Below are positions 31,744 through 40,804 of a stretch of DNA of 64,000 nt, one piece after another. This DNA comes from Zoogloea sp041917255. GTDB lineage: Bacteria > Pseudomonadota > Gammaproteobacteria > Burkholderiales > Rhodocyclaceae. The DNA lies in NCBI GenBank assembly GCA_041917255.1, contig JAYRYA010000019.1, positions 1-64,000 of the forward strand, in the 5' to 3' direction. The stretch's first letter is position 1. Each line of letters starts with the position of its first letter. The notes below the pieces were generated by a model, which was given only the letters and a program-made list of their open reading frames with translations, had not been told where the DNA came from and searched no databases. Position numbers and translations under genes: made by a program.

Positions 31744-33252
31744 ATGGACTTCAGCAGTCTTTTCAAGAAACTGACGGGCAAGCACTGGGGCGTGCATCCG
31801 GCCGACCACAAGCGGCCCGCGGCCGACCAGCAAGTCCATGCGGTGCCGCTGCCGCAGCGTCTGCATCTGATGCTGTCGCAGCATGTGGGCGCGGCCGCCC
31901 GACCGGTGGTCCTGGTGGGCCAGAAGGTCAGGAAAGGCGAGCTGATCGCGGCCGCCCAGGGGAACATCTCGGCCCCGCTGCATGCACCCACGTCGGGTGT
32001 CATCAGCGCCATCGGCGAGATCACCGCGCCCCACGCCTCGGGCCTGCCGGCGATGGCGATCACCCTCACGGTGGACGGTGACGACCGCTGGATCGAACCC
32101 GACAACCTGCCCGCCGACCCTTACGCCCTGGCCGCGGCCGATGTGGCCTCGCGGGTGGCCGCTGCCGGCGTGGTGGGGATGGGCGGGGCGACCTTCCCGT
32201 CTTCGGTCAAGCTCAACCTGGGGCGCCGCTCCGACATCGACACCCTCATCATCAACGGCAGCGAGTGCGAGCCCTATCTCTCGTGTGACGACCGGCTGAT
32301 GCGCGACAAGGCCGCCGAGATCGTCTCGGGTATCCGCCTGATGCTGATCGCCACGGGCGCTGGCGTTGCCAAGGTGGGCATCGAGGACAACAAGCCCGAG
32401 GCCATCGCCGCCATGGGCGAGGCTGCCAAGGATTTCGACAACATCACCATCGTGCCGGTGCCGGCGCGCTATCCGATGGGTTCCGACCGCCAGCTGATCG
32501 TCGAGCTGACCGGCCGCGAAGTACCGTCGGACGCCCGCGCTGCCGACGTGGGGGTGATCGTCCATAACGTGGGCACTGCCCGTGCCGTGCATGACGCGGT
32601 GGTGCTGGGTCGGCCGTTGGTGAGTCGCCTCGTGACGGTCAACGGCGCCGCCGCGGCCATGCCCGGAAACTACGAGGTGCCACTGGGCATGCTGGTGAGC
32701 GATCTCATCGCCTTCACCGGCGGGGCCAAGGGCGAGGTGGCCCGGCTGGTGATGGGTGGCCCGATGATGGGCACTTTGCTGCCCCATGCCCGGGTGCCGG
32801 TGGTCAAGGGCACCAGCGGCATCCTGCTGCTCGACGCGAAGGAGGCCGAGGCGATGGAGCCGGAGGCCTGCATCCGCTGCAGCAGCTGCGTGAAGGCCTG
32901 CCCGATGGGGCTGCTGCCCCTCGAGATGAGCGCCCGCATCCGCAACGACGACCTGGAAGGCGCGATGGACCTGGGCCTCGCCGACTGCATCGCCTGCGGC
33001 TGCTGCGCCTACGTGTGCCCGTCGCACATCCCGCTGGTGCAGTACTTCTACCACGCCAAGGGTGATCTCTCGGCTCGGGAGCGCGCCAAGCTGCGCACCG
33101 AATCCACCAAGAAGCTCGGCATTGCCCGGCAGGAGCGCCTGGAGCGCGAAGCGCGTGAGAAGGCCGAAGCCGCGGCGAAGCGCAAGGCCGAGCGGGCCGC
33201 CCAGCAGGCAGCCGCCGCGGCAGCGACCGAACAGAAGGGAGAAATCGCATGA
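31744..33252 (+). CDS. rnfC: Rnf complex subunit RnfC
   Basis: 502 residues, cytoplasmic NADH- and FMN-binding subunit. The central region has GMGGATFPSSVKL and NGSECEPYLSCDD, typical of RnfC/NuoF-like folds; two 4Fe-4S motifs follow (CIRCSSCVKACP and CIACGCCAYVCP). The C-terminal tail is an Ala/Glu/Lys-rich helix (about 440-500) as in proteobacterial RnfC. AAGGAG lies before ATG 31744. The 3' end overlaps rnfD by four bases. Confidence 0.95.
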   Translation: MDFSSLFKKLTGKHWGVHPADHKRPAADQQVHAVPLPQRLHLMLSQHVGAAARPVVLVGQKVRKGELIAAAQGNISAPLHAPTSGVISAIGEITAPHASGLPAMAITLTVDGDDRWIEPDNLPADPYALAAADVASRVAAAGVVGMGGATFPSSVKLNLGRRSDIDTLIINGSECEPYLSCDDRLMRDKAAEIVSGIRLMLIATGAGVAKVGIEDNKPEAIAAMGEAAKDFDNITIVPVPARYPMGSDRQLIVELTGREVPSDARAADVGVIVHNVGTARAVHDAVVLGRPLVSRLVTVNGAAAAMPGNYEVPLGMLVSDLIAFTGGAKGEVARLVMGGPMMGTLLPHARVPVVKGTSGILLLDAKEAEAMEPEACIRCSSCVKACPMGLLPLEMSARIRNDDLEGAMDLGLADCIACGCCAYVCPSHIPLVQYFYHAKGDLSARERAKLRTESTKKLGIARQERLEREAREKAEAAAKRKAERAAQQAAAAAATEQKGEIA

Positions 33253-34337
33253 ACATCGCCGCCCTCAACGGGGAAGCGGTTGCCTCGCCTCACGCCCACG
33301 GCGGCAACACCGTCGGGCGGACGATGGTCCGCGTTCAGCTGGCGCTGGTGCCGGCCACCCTCTACGGCTTCTGGCTGTTCGGTTGGCCGTCGTTCTTCCT
33401 GTGGCTGCTGACGGTGGTGTCGTGCCTCGTCTTCGAGGCCATGGCCTTGCGCATGACCGGATCGAAGCGCATCGGCAAGACATTGTTCGACGGCTCGGCG
33501 CTGCTCACCGGCTGGCTGCTGGCGATGACCCTGCCGCCGTGGGCGCCCTGGTGGGTGGCGGTGGTGGGCGCATTCATTGCCATCGTGATCGGCAAGCAGG
33601 TGTTCGGCGGCGTGGGGCAGAACGTCTTCAACCCGGCGATGGTCGCCCGGGTGGCGCTGCTGGTGTCCTTCCCGGTGCCGCTCACCCAGTGGGTGCTGCC
33701 CATGAGCCTCGCCAGCGTGCCGGCGCCGGATTTTCTGCAGGGGCTGCACATCTTCGTGACCAGCGCGCCGCCGCTCGACGGCATCGCCAGCGCCTCGCTG
33801 CTGGGCCATACCAAAACCGAGATGTCCCGTGGCATCGACCTGTTGCATTCCCTCGCGGCGCCCAACGCGCCTGCGCTGTCGTGGTTCGGCACCCGTGCCG
33901 GCAGCCTGGGCGAATCGGCCTCGCTGCTGATCCTGGCGGGCGGACTCTACCTGCTGGCCACCGGCGTCATCACCTGGCACACGCCGGTGGCGGTGCTCGC
34001 GGGGCTGGCGATCCCGGCGGCCATCGTGCATGGGATGGACCCGACGCACTACCTGGGCGCCAGCGAGCACCTGCTCTCGGGCGCGGCGATGCTGGGTGCC
34101 TTCTTCATCGCCACAGACTACGTGACATCCCCCAACACCGGCCTGGGGCAGATCGTCTTCGGGCTGTGCATCGGACTCATCACCTGGATCATCCGCACCT
34201 GGGGGGGCTACCCCGAGGGCATGGCCTTTGCGGTGCTGATGATGAACGCCCTCACGCCGGTGATCGACCGGCTGGTCAAGCCGCGCATTCTCGGCCGTGA
34301 CCGCAAGGGCAAGCCGCTGGAACTTCCGGCCAAGTAA
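33249..34337 (+). CDS. rnfD: Rnf complex subunit RnfD
   Basis: 362 residues, eight to ten membrane helices. GKQVFGGVGQNVFNPAMV is the family hallmark. RnfD carries a covalent FMN on the Thr of an SGAT-type motif; the aligned stretch here reads DGIASAS (177-183), putting Ser183 at the attachment position, which is unusual if my alignment is right. The start overlaps the rnfC stop (ATGA). Confidence 0.93.
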   Translation: MNIAALNGEAVASPHAHGGNTVGRTMVRVQLALVPATLYGFWLFGWPSFFLWLLTVVSCLVFEAMALRMTGSKRIGKTLFDGSALLTGWLLAMTLPPWAPWWVAVVGAFIAIVIGKQVFGGVGQNVFNPAMVARVALLVSFPVPLTQWVLPMSLASVPAPDFLQGLHIFVTSAPPLDGIASASLLGHTKTEMSRGIDLLHSLAAPNAPALSWFGTRAGSLGESASLLILAGGLYLLATGVITWHTPVAVLAGLAIPAAIVHGMDPTHYLGASEHLLSGAAMLGAFFIATDYVTSPNTGLGQIVFGLCIGLITWIIRTWGGYPEGMAFAVLMMNALTPVIDRLVKPRILGRDRKGKPLELPAK

Positions 34338-34353
34338 AGGGAGCAGCTGACCC

Positions 34354-34962
34354 ATGAAACTGGACGAAATCCGCGAGCACATCGGCTACCAGCCGGTGCT
34401 GCTGGGCATCGTGGCCCTGATGGCGAGCGCCACGCTGGCGATGGCTGCCAGTGCCACCGGCGAAGCCATCGCCGCCGCCGAAGCCAAGGATCTGCGGGAT
34501 TCCCTCTCCGAGGTGCTGCCCGCCGGGCTGGCCGACAACGATTTCCTGAAGGACACCCTGGCCATCGACAAAGGCGGCCAGCCGGTGACGATCTACCGCG
34601 CCCGCCACGCCGGGGCGGTGAAGGCCGCGGTCTTTCAGGTGGCCGAGCGCGGCTATGCCGGCGAGATCAACATCCTGATGGCCGTCGATGCCGAAGGCCG
34701 AACCCTGGGCGTGCGCGTGCTCAAGCACGCCGAGACCCCGGGCCTGGGCGACAAGATCGAGGTGAAGAAAGACCCGTGGGTGAAGAGCTTCGACGGCAAG
34801 TCGCTGGGCGATCCCACCCCGCAGCGTTGGGGCGTGAAAAAGGACGGCGGCGTGTTCGACCAGTTCGCCGGCGCCACCATCACCCCGCGGGCGGTGGTCA
34901 AGGCGGTGAAGGGCGGGCTGGATTTTTATGCCGAGCACCGCACGGAAATCACGGGAGGCTGA
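34354..34962 (+). CDS. rnfG: Rnf complex subunit RnfG
   Basis: 202 residues. One N-terminal membrane helix (about 14-33) anchors a periplasmic FMN-binding domain. The covalent-flavin motif GATIT lies at 173-177 (FAGATITPRAVV), with Thr177 as the probable attachment residue. The LKHAETPGLGDKI block is typical of the family. GGGAG precedes ATG 34354. Confidence 0.94.
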   Translation: MKLDEIREHIGYQPVLLGIVALMASATLAMAASATGEAIAAAEAKDLRDSLSEVLPAGLADNDFLKDTLAIDKGGQPVTIYRARHAGAVKAAVFQVAERGYAGEINILMAVDAEGRTLGVRVLKHAETPGLGDKIEVKKDPWVKSFDGKSLGDPTPQRWGVKKDGGVFDQFAGATITPRAVVKAVKGGLDFYAEHRTEITGG

Positions 34963-34963
34963 C

Positions 34964-35647
34964 ATGAGCAACGACTACCGCAGCATCATCAAGGAAGGCC
35001 TGTGGGACCAGAACGTGGTGTTCTCCCAGCTGTTGGCCATGTGTCCGACCATGGCGGTCACCACCAGCGGCACCAATGGCCTGGGCATGGGCCTGGCGAC
35101 CACCGCGGTGCTGGTGGTCTCCAACGTGCTGGTGTCGATGATCCGCCACACCGTCAGCTCCCAGGTGCGCATTCCGGTGTTCGTGGTGCTCATCGCCACC
35201 CTCGTCACCGTGGTGGACATGGCCATGAACGCCTGGCTGCACGATCTGTACAAGGTGCTTGGCTTGTTCATTGCGCTGATCGTGGTGAATTGCGCCATCC
35301 TCGGCCGGGCCGAAGCCTTTGCGGTCAAGAACGGCGTTGCCGCCTCGGCAGTGGATGGGCTGGCGATGGGGCTGGGCTTTACCGGCGCGCTGACGGTGAT
35401 GGGGCTGTTGCGGGAGTTCCTCGGCGCCGGCACCCTGTTCGCCCAGGCATCCAACCTGCTGGGGCCTTCCTTCGCCTTTCTCGAAATGAAACTGCCCGGC
35501 TATGGCGGCGCGCTGCTGATGATCCTGCCGCCCGGCGGGTTTGCCCTGCTGGGCTTTCTGCTCGCCGGCAAGCGGGCCATGGAGCGGCGCGCCGAAGCCG
35601 GTGCGTCTGCGCAGGATGGCGGACTGGCCACGCCGTCGGCAGCTTGA
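34964..35647 (+). CDS. rnfE: Rnf complex subunit RnfE
   Basis: 227 residues, six membrane helices, homologous to RnfA with inverted topology (VFSQLLAMCPTMAVTTSGTNGLGMGLATT, VVNCAILGRAEAFA). The start at 34964 has GGGAGG nearby and the frame open to 34928 overlaps rnfG. The C-terminus is an Ala/Arg-rich cytoplasmic tail. Confidence 0.94.
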   Translation: MSNDYRSIIKEGLWDQNVVFSQLLAMCPTMAVTTSGTNGLGMGLATTAVLVVSNVLVSMIRHTVSSQVRIPVFVVLIATLVTVVDMAMNAWLHDLYKVLGLFIALIVVNCAILGRAEAFAVKNGVAASAVDGLAMGLGFTGALTVMGLLREFLGAGTLFAQASNLLGPSFAFLEMKLPGYGGALLMILPPGGFALLGFLLAGKRAMERRAEAGASAQDGGLATPSAA

Positions 35648-35658
35648 GGAGATACAAA

Positions 35659-35928
35659 ATGCAGATTGGCGTTGCCTATTCCGAGCCCGGAAACCAGATC
35701 TGGGTGACCATCGAGGTGCCCGAGACGGCCACGGTGACGGATGCCATCAAGCGCTCGGGCATCCTCGACCAGTTTCCCCACATCGACCTTGCCAAGCAGA
35801 AGGTCGGTGTTTTCGGGCGGCTGGTGAAGCCCGATGCGGCCCTGCGCCCTGGCGACCGGGTGGAGATCTACCGGGGCATCATCGCCGACCCGGAGACCGT
35901 GCCCCGGCGCGATCTTGCCGACGACTGA
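35659..35928 (+). CDS. rnfH: RnfH family protein
   Basis: 89 residues, ubiquitin-like (beta-grasp) fold: MQIGVAYSEPGNQIWVTIEVPETATV..AI...GIL.QFP.ID....KVGVFGRLVKPDAALRPGDRVEIYR. Small cytoplasmic protein associated with Rnf operons of diazotrophs; precise role unknown. GAGGAG precedes ATG 35659. Confidence 0.92.
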   Translation: MQIGVAYSEPGNQIWVTIEVPETATVTDAIKRSGILDQFPHIDLAKQKVGVFGRLVKPDAALRPGDRVEIYRGIIADPETVPRRDLADD

Positions 35929-36004
35929 CCCGCCTTGTCCGGCCGGCCCTTCCGGCCGGTTTCACGTCGGCTCCCCGATTTTTCATTTGCTTTCGAGAAC
36001 GCCC

Positions 36005-37363
36005 ATGTCCGCTCATTCTTCGCACCCACCCTCAACGGGCCGGGCGCTGTTCGCCCTCGGCCTGCTGCTTCCCGTGTCGGCCTTCGCGGCAGGCAGCCTG
36101 CCGTCCGTTGGCGGCATTCCCCTCGACTTCATCCTCTTCGCGCTCACGCTGCTGGGGGTGGCGCTGTTCCACAATGCCACCCTTTACGTGGCCCTTGTCG
36201 GCCTCGTCACCATCAGTGCCTACAAGGTACTCATCACCGGCTTCAAGACGGGCGTCGGCGTCGCGGGCCTGGTCGGTCACCTGGGTCACGAGTGGGTGAC
36301 CATCGCCAACCTGTTCTGCCTGCTCACCGGCTTTGCGCTGCTCGCCCGGCATTTCGAGAAGAGCCACGTTCCGGTGATCCTCCCGCGCTTCCTGCCGGAT
36401 GACTGGAAGGGGGGCTTCCTGCTGCTGGTGATGGTCTTCGTGATTTCCAGCTTCCTCGACAACATCGCCGCGGCGCTGATTGGCGGCGCGATGGCTCACC
36501 AGCTCTTCAAGGCCAAGGTGCACGTGGGCTACCTGGCGGCCATCGTCGCGGCGTCCAACGCCGGCGGATCGGGCAGCGTGGTGGGCGACACCACCACCAC
36601 GATGATGTGGATCGACGGGGTGAGTCCGCTGATTGTGGTCGATGCCTATGTGGCGGCGGCGGTGGCGCTGCTCATCATCGGCTACTTCGGCGCCCGCCAG
36701 CAGCACGCCTACTCGCCCATCCTGCGCCATGCCCACCAGCACACCCACGTGGACTGGGGCCGAATTGCGGTCGTGCTCACCATGCTGGTGTTCGCGGTGG
36801 CCACCAACATCACCATCAACGTCAAGTTTCCCGAACTGGCCGAGGCCTTCCCCTTCATCGGTGTGGCGGTGTGGGCCGCGATCCTGCTGACCATCCCGCT
36901 GCGCCGTCACGACTGGGAAGTGCTGCCGGACACCATCAAGGGCTCGGTCTTCCTGCTGTCACTGGTGCTGTGCGCCTCGATGATGCCGGTGGAGGAGCTG
37001 CCCGCCGCCTCGTGGCAGTCGGCCCTCGCGCTGGGCTTCGTGTCGGCGGTGTTCGACAACATCCCGCTCACCGCGCTGGCCCTGCGCCAGGGCGGCTATG
37101 ACTGGGGATTCCTGGCTTACGCGGTGGGCTTTGGCGGCTCGATGCTGTGGTTCGGCTCGTCAGCCGGCGTCGCCCTGTCGAGCATGTTCCCCGAGGCCCG
37201 CTCGGCGGCCCAGTGGTTGCGCCATGGCTGGCATGTGCCGGTGGCCTACGTGACGGGCTTCTTCATCATGCTCACGGTGCTGGGCTGGCACCCGGATGCC
37301 GACCACAACGCGCCCGCGCCGGTGGCGCTGGAGGCGCCCTTGGCATCTCCAGCCGGCCACTGA
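36005..37363 (+). CDS. NhaD/citrate-transporter-like membrane protein
   Basis: 452 residues, about eleven membrane helices, ion-transporter superfamily. Repeated signature segments FLDNIAAALIGGAMA with SNAGGSGSVVGDTTTTMMW, and FDNIPLTALAL with GSMLWFGSSAGVALS, match the inverted repeat of NhaD-type Na+/H+ antiporters. A hydrophobic, cleavable-looking N-terminus ends AFA-AGS. It is the last gene of the rnf operon before a terminator. Recycling of an ion gradient used by Rnf is an attractive but unproven role. Confidence 0.85.
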   Translation: MSAHSSHPPSTGRALFALGLLLPVSAFAAGSLPSVGGIPLDFILFALTLLGVALFHNATLYVALVGLVTISAYKVLITGFKTGVGVAGLVGHLGHEWVTIANLFCLLTGFALLARHFEKSHVPVILPRFLPDDWKGGFLLLVMVFVISSFLDNIAAALIGGAMAHQLFKAKVHVGYLAAIVAASNAGGSGSVVGDTTTTMMWIDGVSPLIVVDAYVAAAVALLIIGYFGARQQHAYSPILRHAHQHTHVDWGRIAVVLTMLVFAVATNITINVKFPELAEAFPFIGVAVWAAILLTIPLRRHDWEVLPDTIKGSVFLLSLVLCASMMPVEELPAASWQSALALGFVSAVFDNIPLTALALRQGGYDWGFLAYAVGFGGSMLWFGSSAGVALSSMFPEARSAAQWLRHGWHVPVAYVTGFFIMLTVLGWHPDADHNAPAPVALEAPLASPAGH

Positions 37364-37384
37364 GCACAGCCGCGCTTCTGCCCG

Positions 37385-37408
37385 AAGGCCGCCGCTCTGG
37401 CGGCCTTT
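37385..37408 (+). terminator. terminator of the rnf-nhaD operon
   Basis: A nine-base-pair stem (37385-37393 with 37399-37407) with a five-base loop, running into TTTGT. It separates the rnf operon from the nifE control region. Confidence 0.75.
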
Positions 37409-37452
37409 GTCATTGGTGAGGTGCTGTTGGGTTTGTACCGGCGGTGGGCTTT

Positions 37453-37468
37453 TGTCGGCTTTGCGACA
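37453..37468. promoter_or_regulatory. NifA upstream activator sequence of nifEN
   Basis: TGTCGGCTTTGCGACA (TGT-N10-ACA), the exact reverse complement of the site upstream of feSI, 45 bases above the -24 element. Confidence 0.92.
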
Positions 37469-37512
37469 CGGCGTTGGCCCCGTTCAGGCCTTTAAAAACA
37501 GGGGTTTGGAGC

Positions 37513-37528
37513 TGGCACTCAAATTGCA
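37513..37528 (+). promoter_or_regulatory. sigma-54 promoter of nifENX
   Basis: TGGCACTCAAATTGCA is a perfect TGGCAC-N5-TTGCA. The predicted start near 37539 gives a 20-base leader containing GGAGAGG before ATG 37560. Confidence 0.94.
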
Positions 37529-37559
37529 GAAGGGTGACTGAACCCTTGGAGAGGCCAGC

Positions 37560-38960
37560 ATGAAAGCCAGCGAAATCCAGGCCCTGCTCGACGAGCCGGC
37601 CTGCAGCCACAACAAGAAGGAAAAATCCGGGTGCGCCAAGCCCAAGCCCGGCGCCACCGCCGGTGGGTGTTCCTTCGATGGCGCGCAGATCGCGCTCCTG
37701 CCAATCGCCGACGTGGCCCACATCGTCCACGGCCCCATCGCCTGCGCGGGCTCGTCGTGGGACAACCGGGGCACCCGCTCGTCCGGCCCCACGCTGTACC
37801 GCATCGGAATGACCACCGATCTGTCCGAGACCGACGTGGTGATGGGCCGCGGCGAGAAGCGCCTGTTCCATGCCATCAAGCAGGCCATCGACAGCTACTC
37901 ACCGGCCGCGGTGTTCATCTACAACACCTGCGTCACCGCGCTGATCGGCGACGACGTGGAGGCGGTGTGCAAGGCCGCCACCGAGCGCTGGGGCACCCCG
38001 GTGGTGCCGGTGGATGCGGCCGGCTTCTATGGCACCAAGAACCTGGGCAACCGGTTGGCCGGCGAGGCGATGTTCAAGCACGTGATCGGCACCCGCGAGC
38101 CCGAGCCCGCCGCGCCCCGCGCCGACGGCCTGCCCACCTACGACGTGAATCTGATCGGCGAATACAACATTGCCGGCGAGTTCTGGCATGTGCTGCCGCT
38201 GTTCGACGAGCTGGGCCTGCGCATCCTGTGCACGCTATCGGGCGATGCACGCTTCCACGAGGTGCAGACCATGCACCGGGCGAAGGTAAACATGGTGGTG
38301 TGCGCCAAGGCGCTGCTCAACGTGGCCCGCAAGATGGAAGACAACTTCGGGATTCCGTTCTTCGAGGGCAGCTTCTATGGCGTGCAGGACATGAACAACG
38401 CCCTGCGTGACTTCGCCCGGATCATCGGTGACGCCGACCTGATCGCCCGCACCGAGGCGGTCATCGCCCGGGAGGAGGCCAAGTCCCGCGCGGCGCTCGA
38501 CCCCTGGCGCGAGCGCCTCACCGGCAAGCGGGTGCTGCTTTACACCGGCGGCGTGAAGTCGTGGTCCATCGTCTCGGCCCTGCAGGACCTGGGCATGAAG
38601 GTGGTCGCCACCGGCACCAAGAAGTCGACTGAAGAAGACAAGGCCCGCATCCGCGAGCTGATGGGCGACGACACCAAAATGATCGACGACGGCAGCCCCA
38701 AGGCGCTGCTCTCCACGTATCACGAGTACAAGGCCGACATCCTCATCGCCGGCGGACGCAACCTCTACACGGCCCTCAAGGCGCGCATCCCCTTCCTCGA
38801 CATCAACCAGGAGCGGGAATTCGGCTATGCGGGCTATGCCGGCATGGAAGAGCTGGCCCGCCAGCTGGCCCTCTCGATGGGCAGCCCGGTGTGGGCGTCG
38901 GTGCGCAAGCCGGCCCCGTGGGCCGCCAAGCAGGGCCCCGGCACCGTGCTCGCCGCCTAA
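37560..38960 (+). CDS. nifE: nitrogenase FeMo-cofactor scaffold protein NifE
   Basis: 466 residues, NifD homologue. With NifN forms the scaffold on which NifB-co is converted to FeMo-co. P-cluster-like ligands Cys37, Cys62 and Cys124 are present, plus the NifE cofactor-site Cys in ILCTLSGDARF. First gene of a nine-gene operon. The N-terminal Lys/Cys segment (CSHNKKEKSGCAKPKPG) is typical of NifE. Confidence 0.97.
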   Translation: MKASEIQALLDEPACSHNKKEKSGCAKPKPGATAGGCSFDGAQIALLPIADVAHIVHGPIACAGSSWDNRGTRSSGPTLYRIGMTTDLSETDVVMGRGEKRLFHAIKQAIDSYSPAAVFIYNTCVTALIGDDVEAVCKAATERWGTPVVPVDAAGFYGTKNLGNRLAGEAMFKHVIGTREPEPAAPRADGLPTYDVNLIGEYNIAGEFWHVLPLFDELGLRILCTLSGDARFHEVQTMHRAKVNMVVCAKALLNVARKMEDNFGIPFFEGSFYGVQDMNNALRDFARIIGDADLIARTEAVIAREEAKSRAALDPWRERLTGKRVLLYTGGVKSWSIVSALQDLGMKVVATGTKKSTEEDKARIRELMGDDTKMIDDGSPKALLSTYHEYKADILIAGGRNLYTALKARIPFLDINQEREFGYAGYAGMEELARQLALSMGSPVWASVRKPAPWAAKQGPGTVLAA

Positions 38961-38970
38961 GGAGATCAAG

Positions 38971-40368
38971 ATGGCTGAAGTCGTCCAATCCAAGAAGGCG
39001 CTGGCGGTCAATCCGCTCAAGGTGAGCCAGCCGGTGGGGGCCTCGCTGGCGTTCCTCGGCCTGGGCCGGAGCCTGCCGCTGATGCATGGCTCGCAGGGCT
39101 GCACGGCCTTTGGCAAGGTGTTCTTCGTGCGCCACTTCCGCGAGCCGATCCCGCTGCAGACCACCGCGATGGATCAGGTGGCTTCGATCATGGGCGCCGA
39201 CGACAACGTGGTCGAAGGCCTGCGGGTGCTCTCCGAGAAGAGCAAGCCCGACGTGATCGGGCTGGTGACCACCGGTCTGTCCGAAACCCAGGGCACCGAC
39301 ATCCGCCGCACGGTGCGGATCTTCCGCGAGAAGCACCCGGAATACGCCGGCGTGGCGGTGGTGCCGGTGAACACGCCTGACTACGTGGGCTGCCTGGAAA
39401 GCGGCTACGCCCTGGCGGTGGAATCGATGATCGACGTGCTGGTGCCCGAAGGCCGCAGCGCTGGCCGTCGGCCGAAGCAGGTGAACGTGCTCGCCTCAGG
39501 CATGCTCACCCCGGGCGACATCGAGGCGATCCGCGAGTGGATCGAAGCCTTCGGCCTGCGCGCGGTGGTGCTGCCGGACATCGGCGACTCCCTCGACGGC
39601 CACCTCACCGACGCGGAGTTCTCGTCCCTCACCATCGGCGGCACGCCCCGGGCGGAGATCGAGATCATGGGCGAATCCGCCGCCACGCTGGTGGTCGGCC
39701 CGTCGCTCTACAAGGCGGCCGATCTGCTCCATACCCGCACCGGCGTGCCCGACTACCGCTTTGCCGGGCTGATGGGGCTGGACGATTGCGACGCCTTCAC
39801 CCAGGCCCTCGCCGACATCTCCGGCCAGCCGGTGCCGGCGCGCATCGACCGCTGGCGCGCCCAGCTGCAGGACGCGATGGTCGATTGCCACTTCATGCTG
39901 GGTTTTGCCCGCGTGGCCCTGGCGGCCGACCCGGACCTGCTGGGCATGCAGGCCACCTTCCTCACCGGCATGGGCGCCGAGATCGTCGCCGCGGTGAGCC
40001 CGGCCAAGCACGAAAGCCTTGCGGCGCTGCCGGTGCCGAAGATCGTCATCGGCGATCTGGAAGACCTGGAGAAGGATGCCCGCGCGGGCGGCGCCCAGGT
40101 GATCGTCGCCAACTCCCATGCCGCGGGTACCGCCGAGCGGCTGGGCCTGCCGCTGATGCGGGCCGGCTTTCCCCAATACGACCAGGTGGGCGGCTACGCG
40201 CGCACCTGGGTGGGCTACCGCGGCACGCGGCAGGCCTTGTTCGATTTTGCCAACCTGATGCTGAGGCAACACCATGAACTCGAACCCTATCAATCAATCT
40301 ACCGGGCCGAGTCCGGCCTCGGCGACTCCCATGGCACCCCGTCGTCTGCAGCTGGTCTGGTCCATTAA
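38971..40368 (+). CDS. nifN: nitrogenase FeMo-cofactor scaffold protein NifN
   Basis: 465 residues, NifK homologue and partner of NifE. Conserved opening VNPLKVSQPVGASLAFLG, PLMHGSQGC (Cys44) and TTGLSETQG. AAGGAG precedes ATG 38971. Its last roughly 30 codons overlap the start of nifX in another frame. Confidence 0.96.
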   Translation: MAEVVQSKKALAVNPLKVSQPVGASLAFLGLGRSLPLMHGSQGCTAFGKVFFVRHFREPIPLQTTAMDQVASIMGADDNVVEGLRVLSEKSKPDVIGLVTTGLSETQGTDIRRTVRIFREKHPEYAGVAVVPVNTPDYVGCLESGYALAVESMIDVLVPEGRSAGRRPKQVNVLASGMLTPGDIEAIREWIEAFGLRAVVLPDIGDSLDGHLTDAEFSSLTIGGTPRAEIEIMGESAATLVVGPSLYKAADLLHTRTGVPDYRFAGLMGLDDCDAFTQALADISGQPVPARIDRWRAQLQDAMVDCHFMLGFARVALAADPDLLGMQATFLTGMGAEIVAAVSPAKHESLAALPVPKIVIGDLEDLEKDARAGGAQVIVANSHAAGTAERLGLPLMRAGFPQYDQVGGYARTWVGYRGTRQALFDFANLMLRQHHELEPYQSIYRAESGLGDSHGTPSSAAGLVH

Positions 40369-40804
40369 AGAGGAGCCCGCCGCCGTGCTCAGGGTCGCTT
40401 TTGCATCCACCGACCGCAATCGGGTCAATCAGCACTTCGGCGCTGCCGAAGGTTTTGCGATCTACGAAGTGGTGCCCGACAAGGCCACCCTCGTGGGCGT
40501 CGCCGACTTCCCCGAAGAGGCGATGGACGGCAACGAGAACAAGCTCGCCGCCAAGGTGGAATTTCTCGCCGGCTGCCACGCGGTGTACGTGATGGCCATC
40601 GGCGCCTCGGCGATCAAGCAGCTCATGGCCAAGGGCATCCAGCCGATCCGCACCGACGAGGTGGACGCCATCCCCGATCTGCTGGCCGAGATCAGCCGCG
40701 CGATGAAGGAGGGCGGCGTGCAGTGGATCGACCGCGCCGTCGCTGCCCAGACCAAATCGGAAGACCGCTTCTCGGCGATGGAAGATGAGGGTTGGCAGGG
40801 ATGA
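40274..40804 (+). CDS. nifX: FeMo-cofactor carrier protein NifX
   Basis: 176 residues from ATG 40274, which has GAGG seven bases upstream. An internal ATG at 40331 would give 157 residues, closer to the usual NifX length, but lacks a ribosome-binding site. Core domain: LRVAFASTDRNRVNQHFGAAEGFAIYEV...NKLAAKVEFLAGCHAVYVMAIGASAIKQLMAKGIQPI. Binds NifB-co and VK-cluster between NifB and NifEN. It overlaps nifN by about 95 bases and rseC by four. Confidence 0.93.
   Translation: MNSNPINQSTGPSPASATPMAPRRLQLVWSIKEEPAAVLRVAFASTDRNRVNQHFGAAEGFAIYEVVPDKATLVGVADFPEEAMDGNENKLAAKVEFLAGCHAVYVMAIGASAIKQLMAKGIQPIRTDEVDAIPDLLAEISRAMKEGGVQWIDRAVAAQTKSEDRFSAMEDEGWQG

Noticed and set aside
33048..34382. A 444-codon minus-strand frame
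   Set aside because: Shadow of rnfD; low-complexity, His/Arg/Gln-rich translation with no family features.
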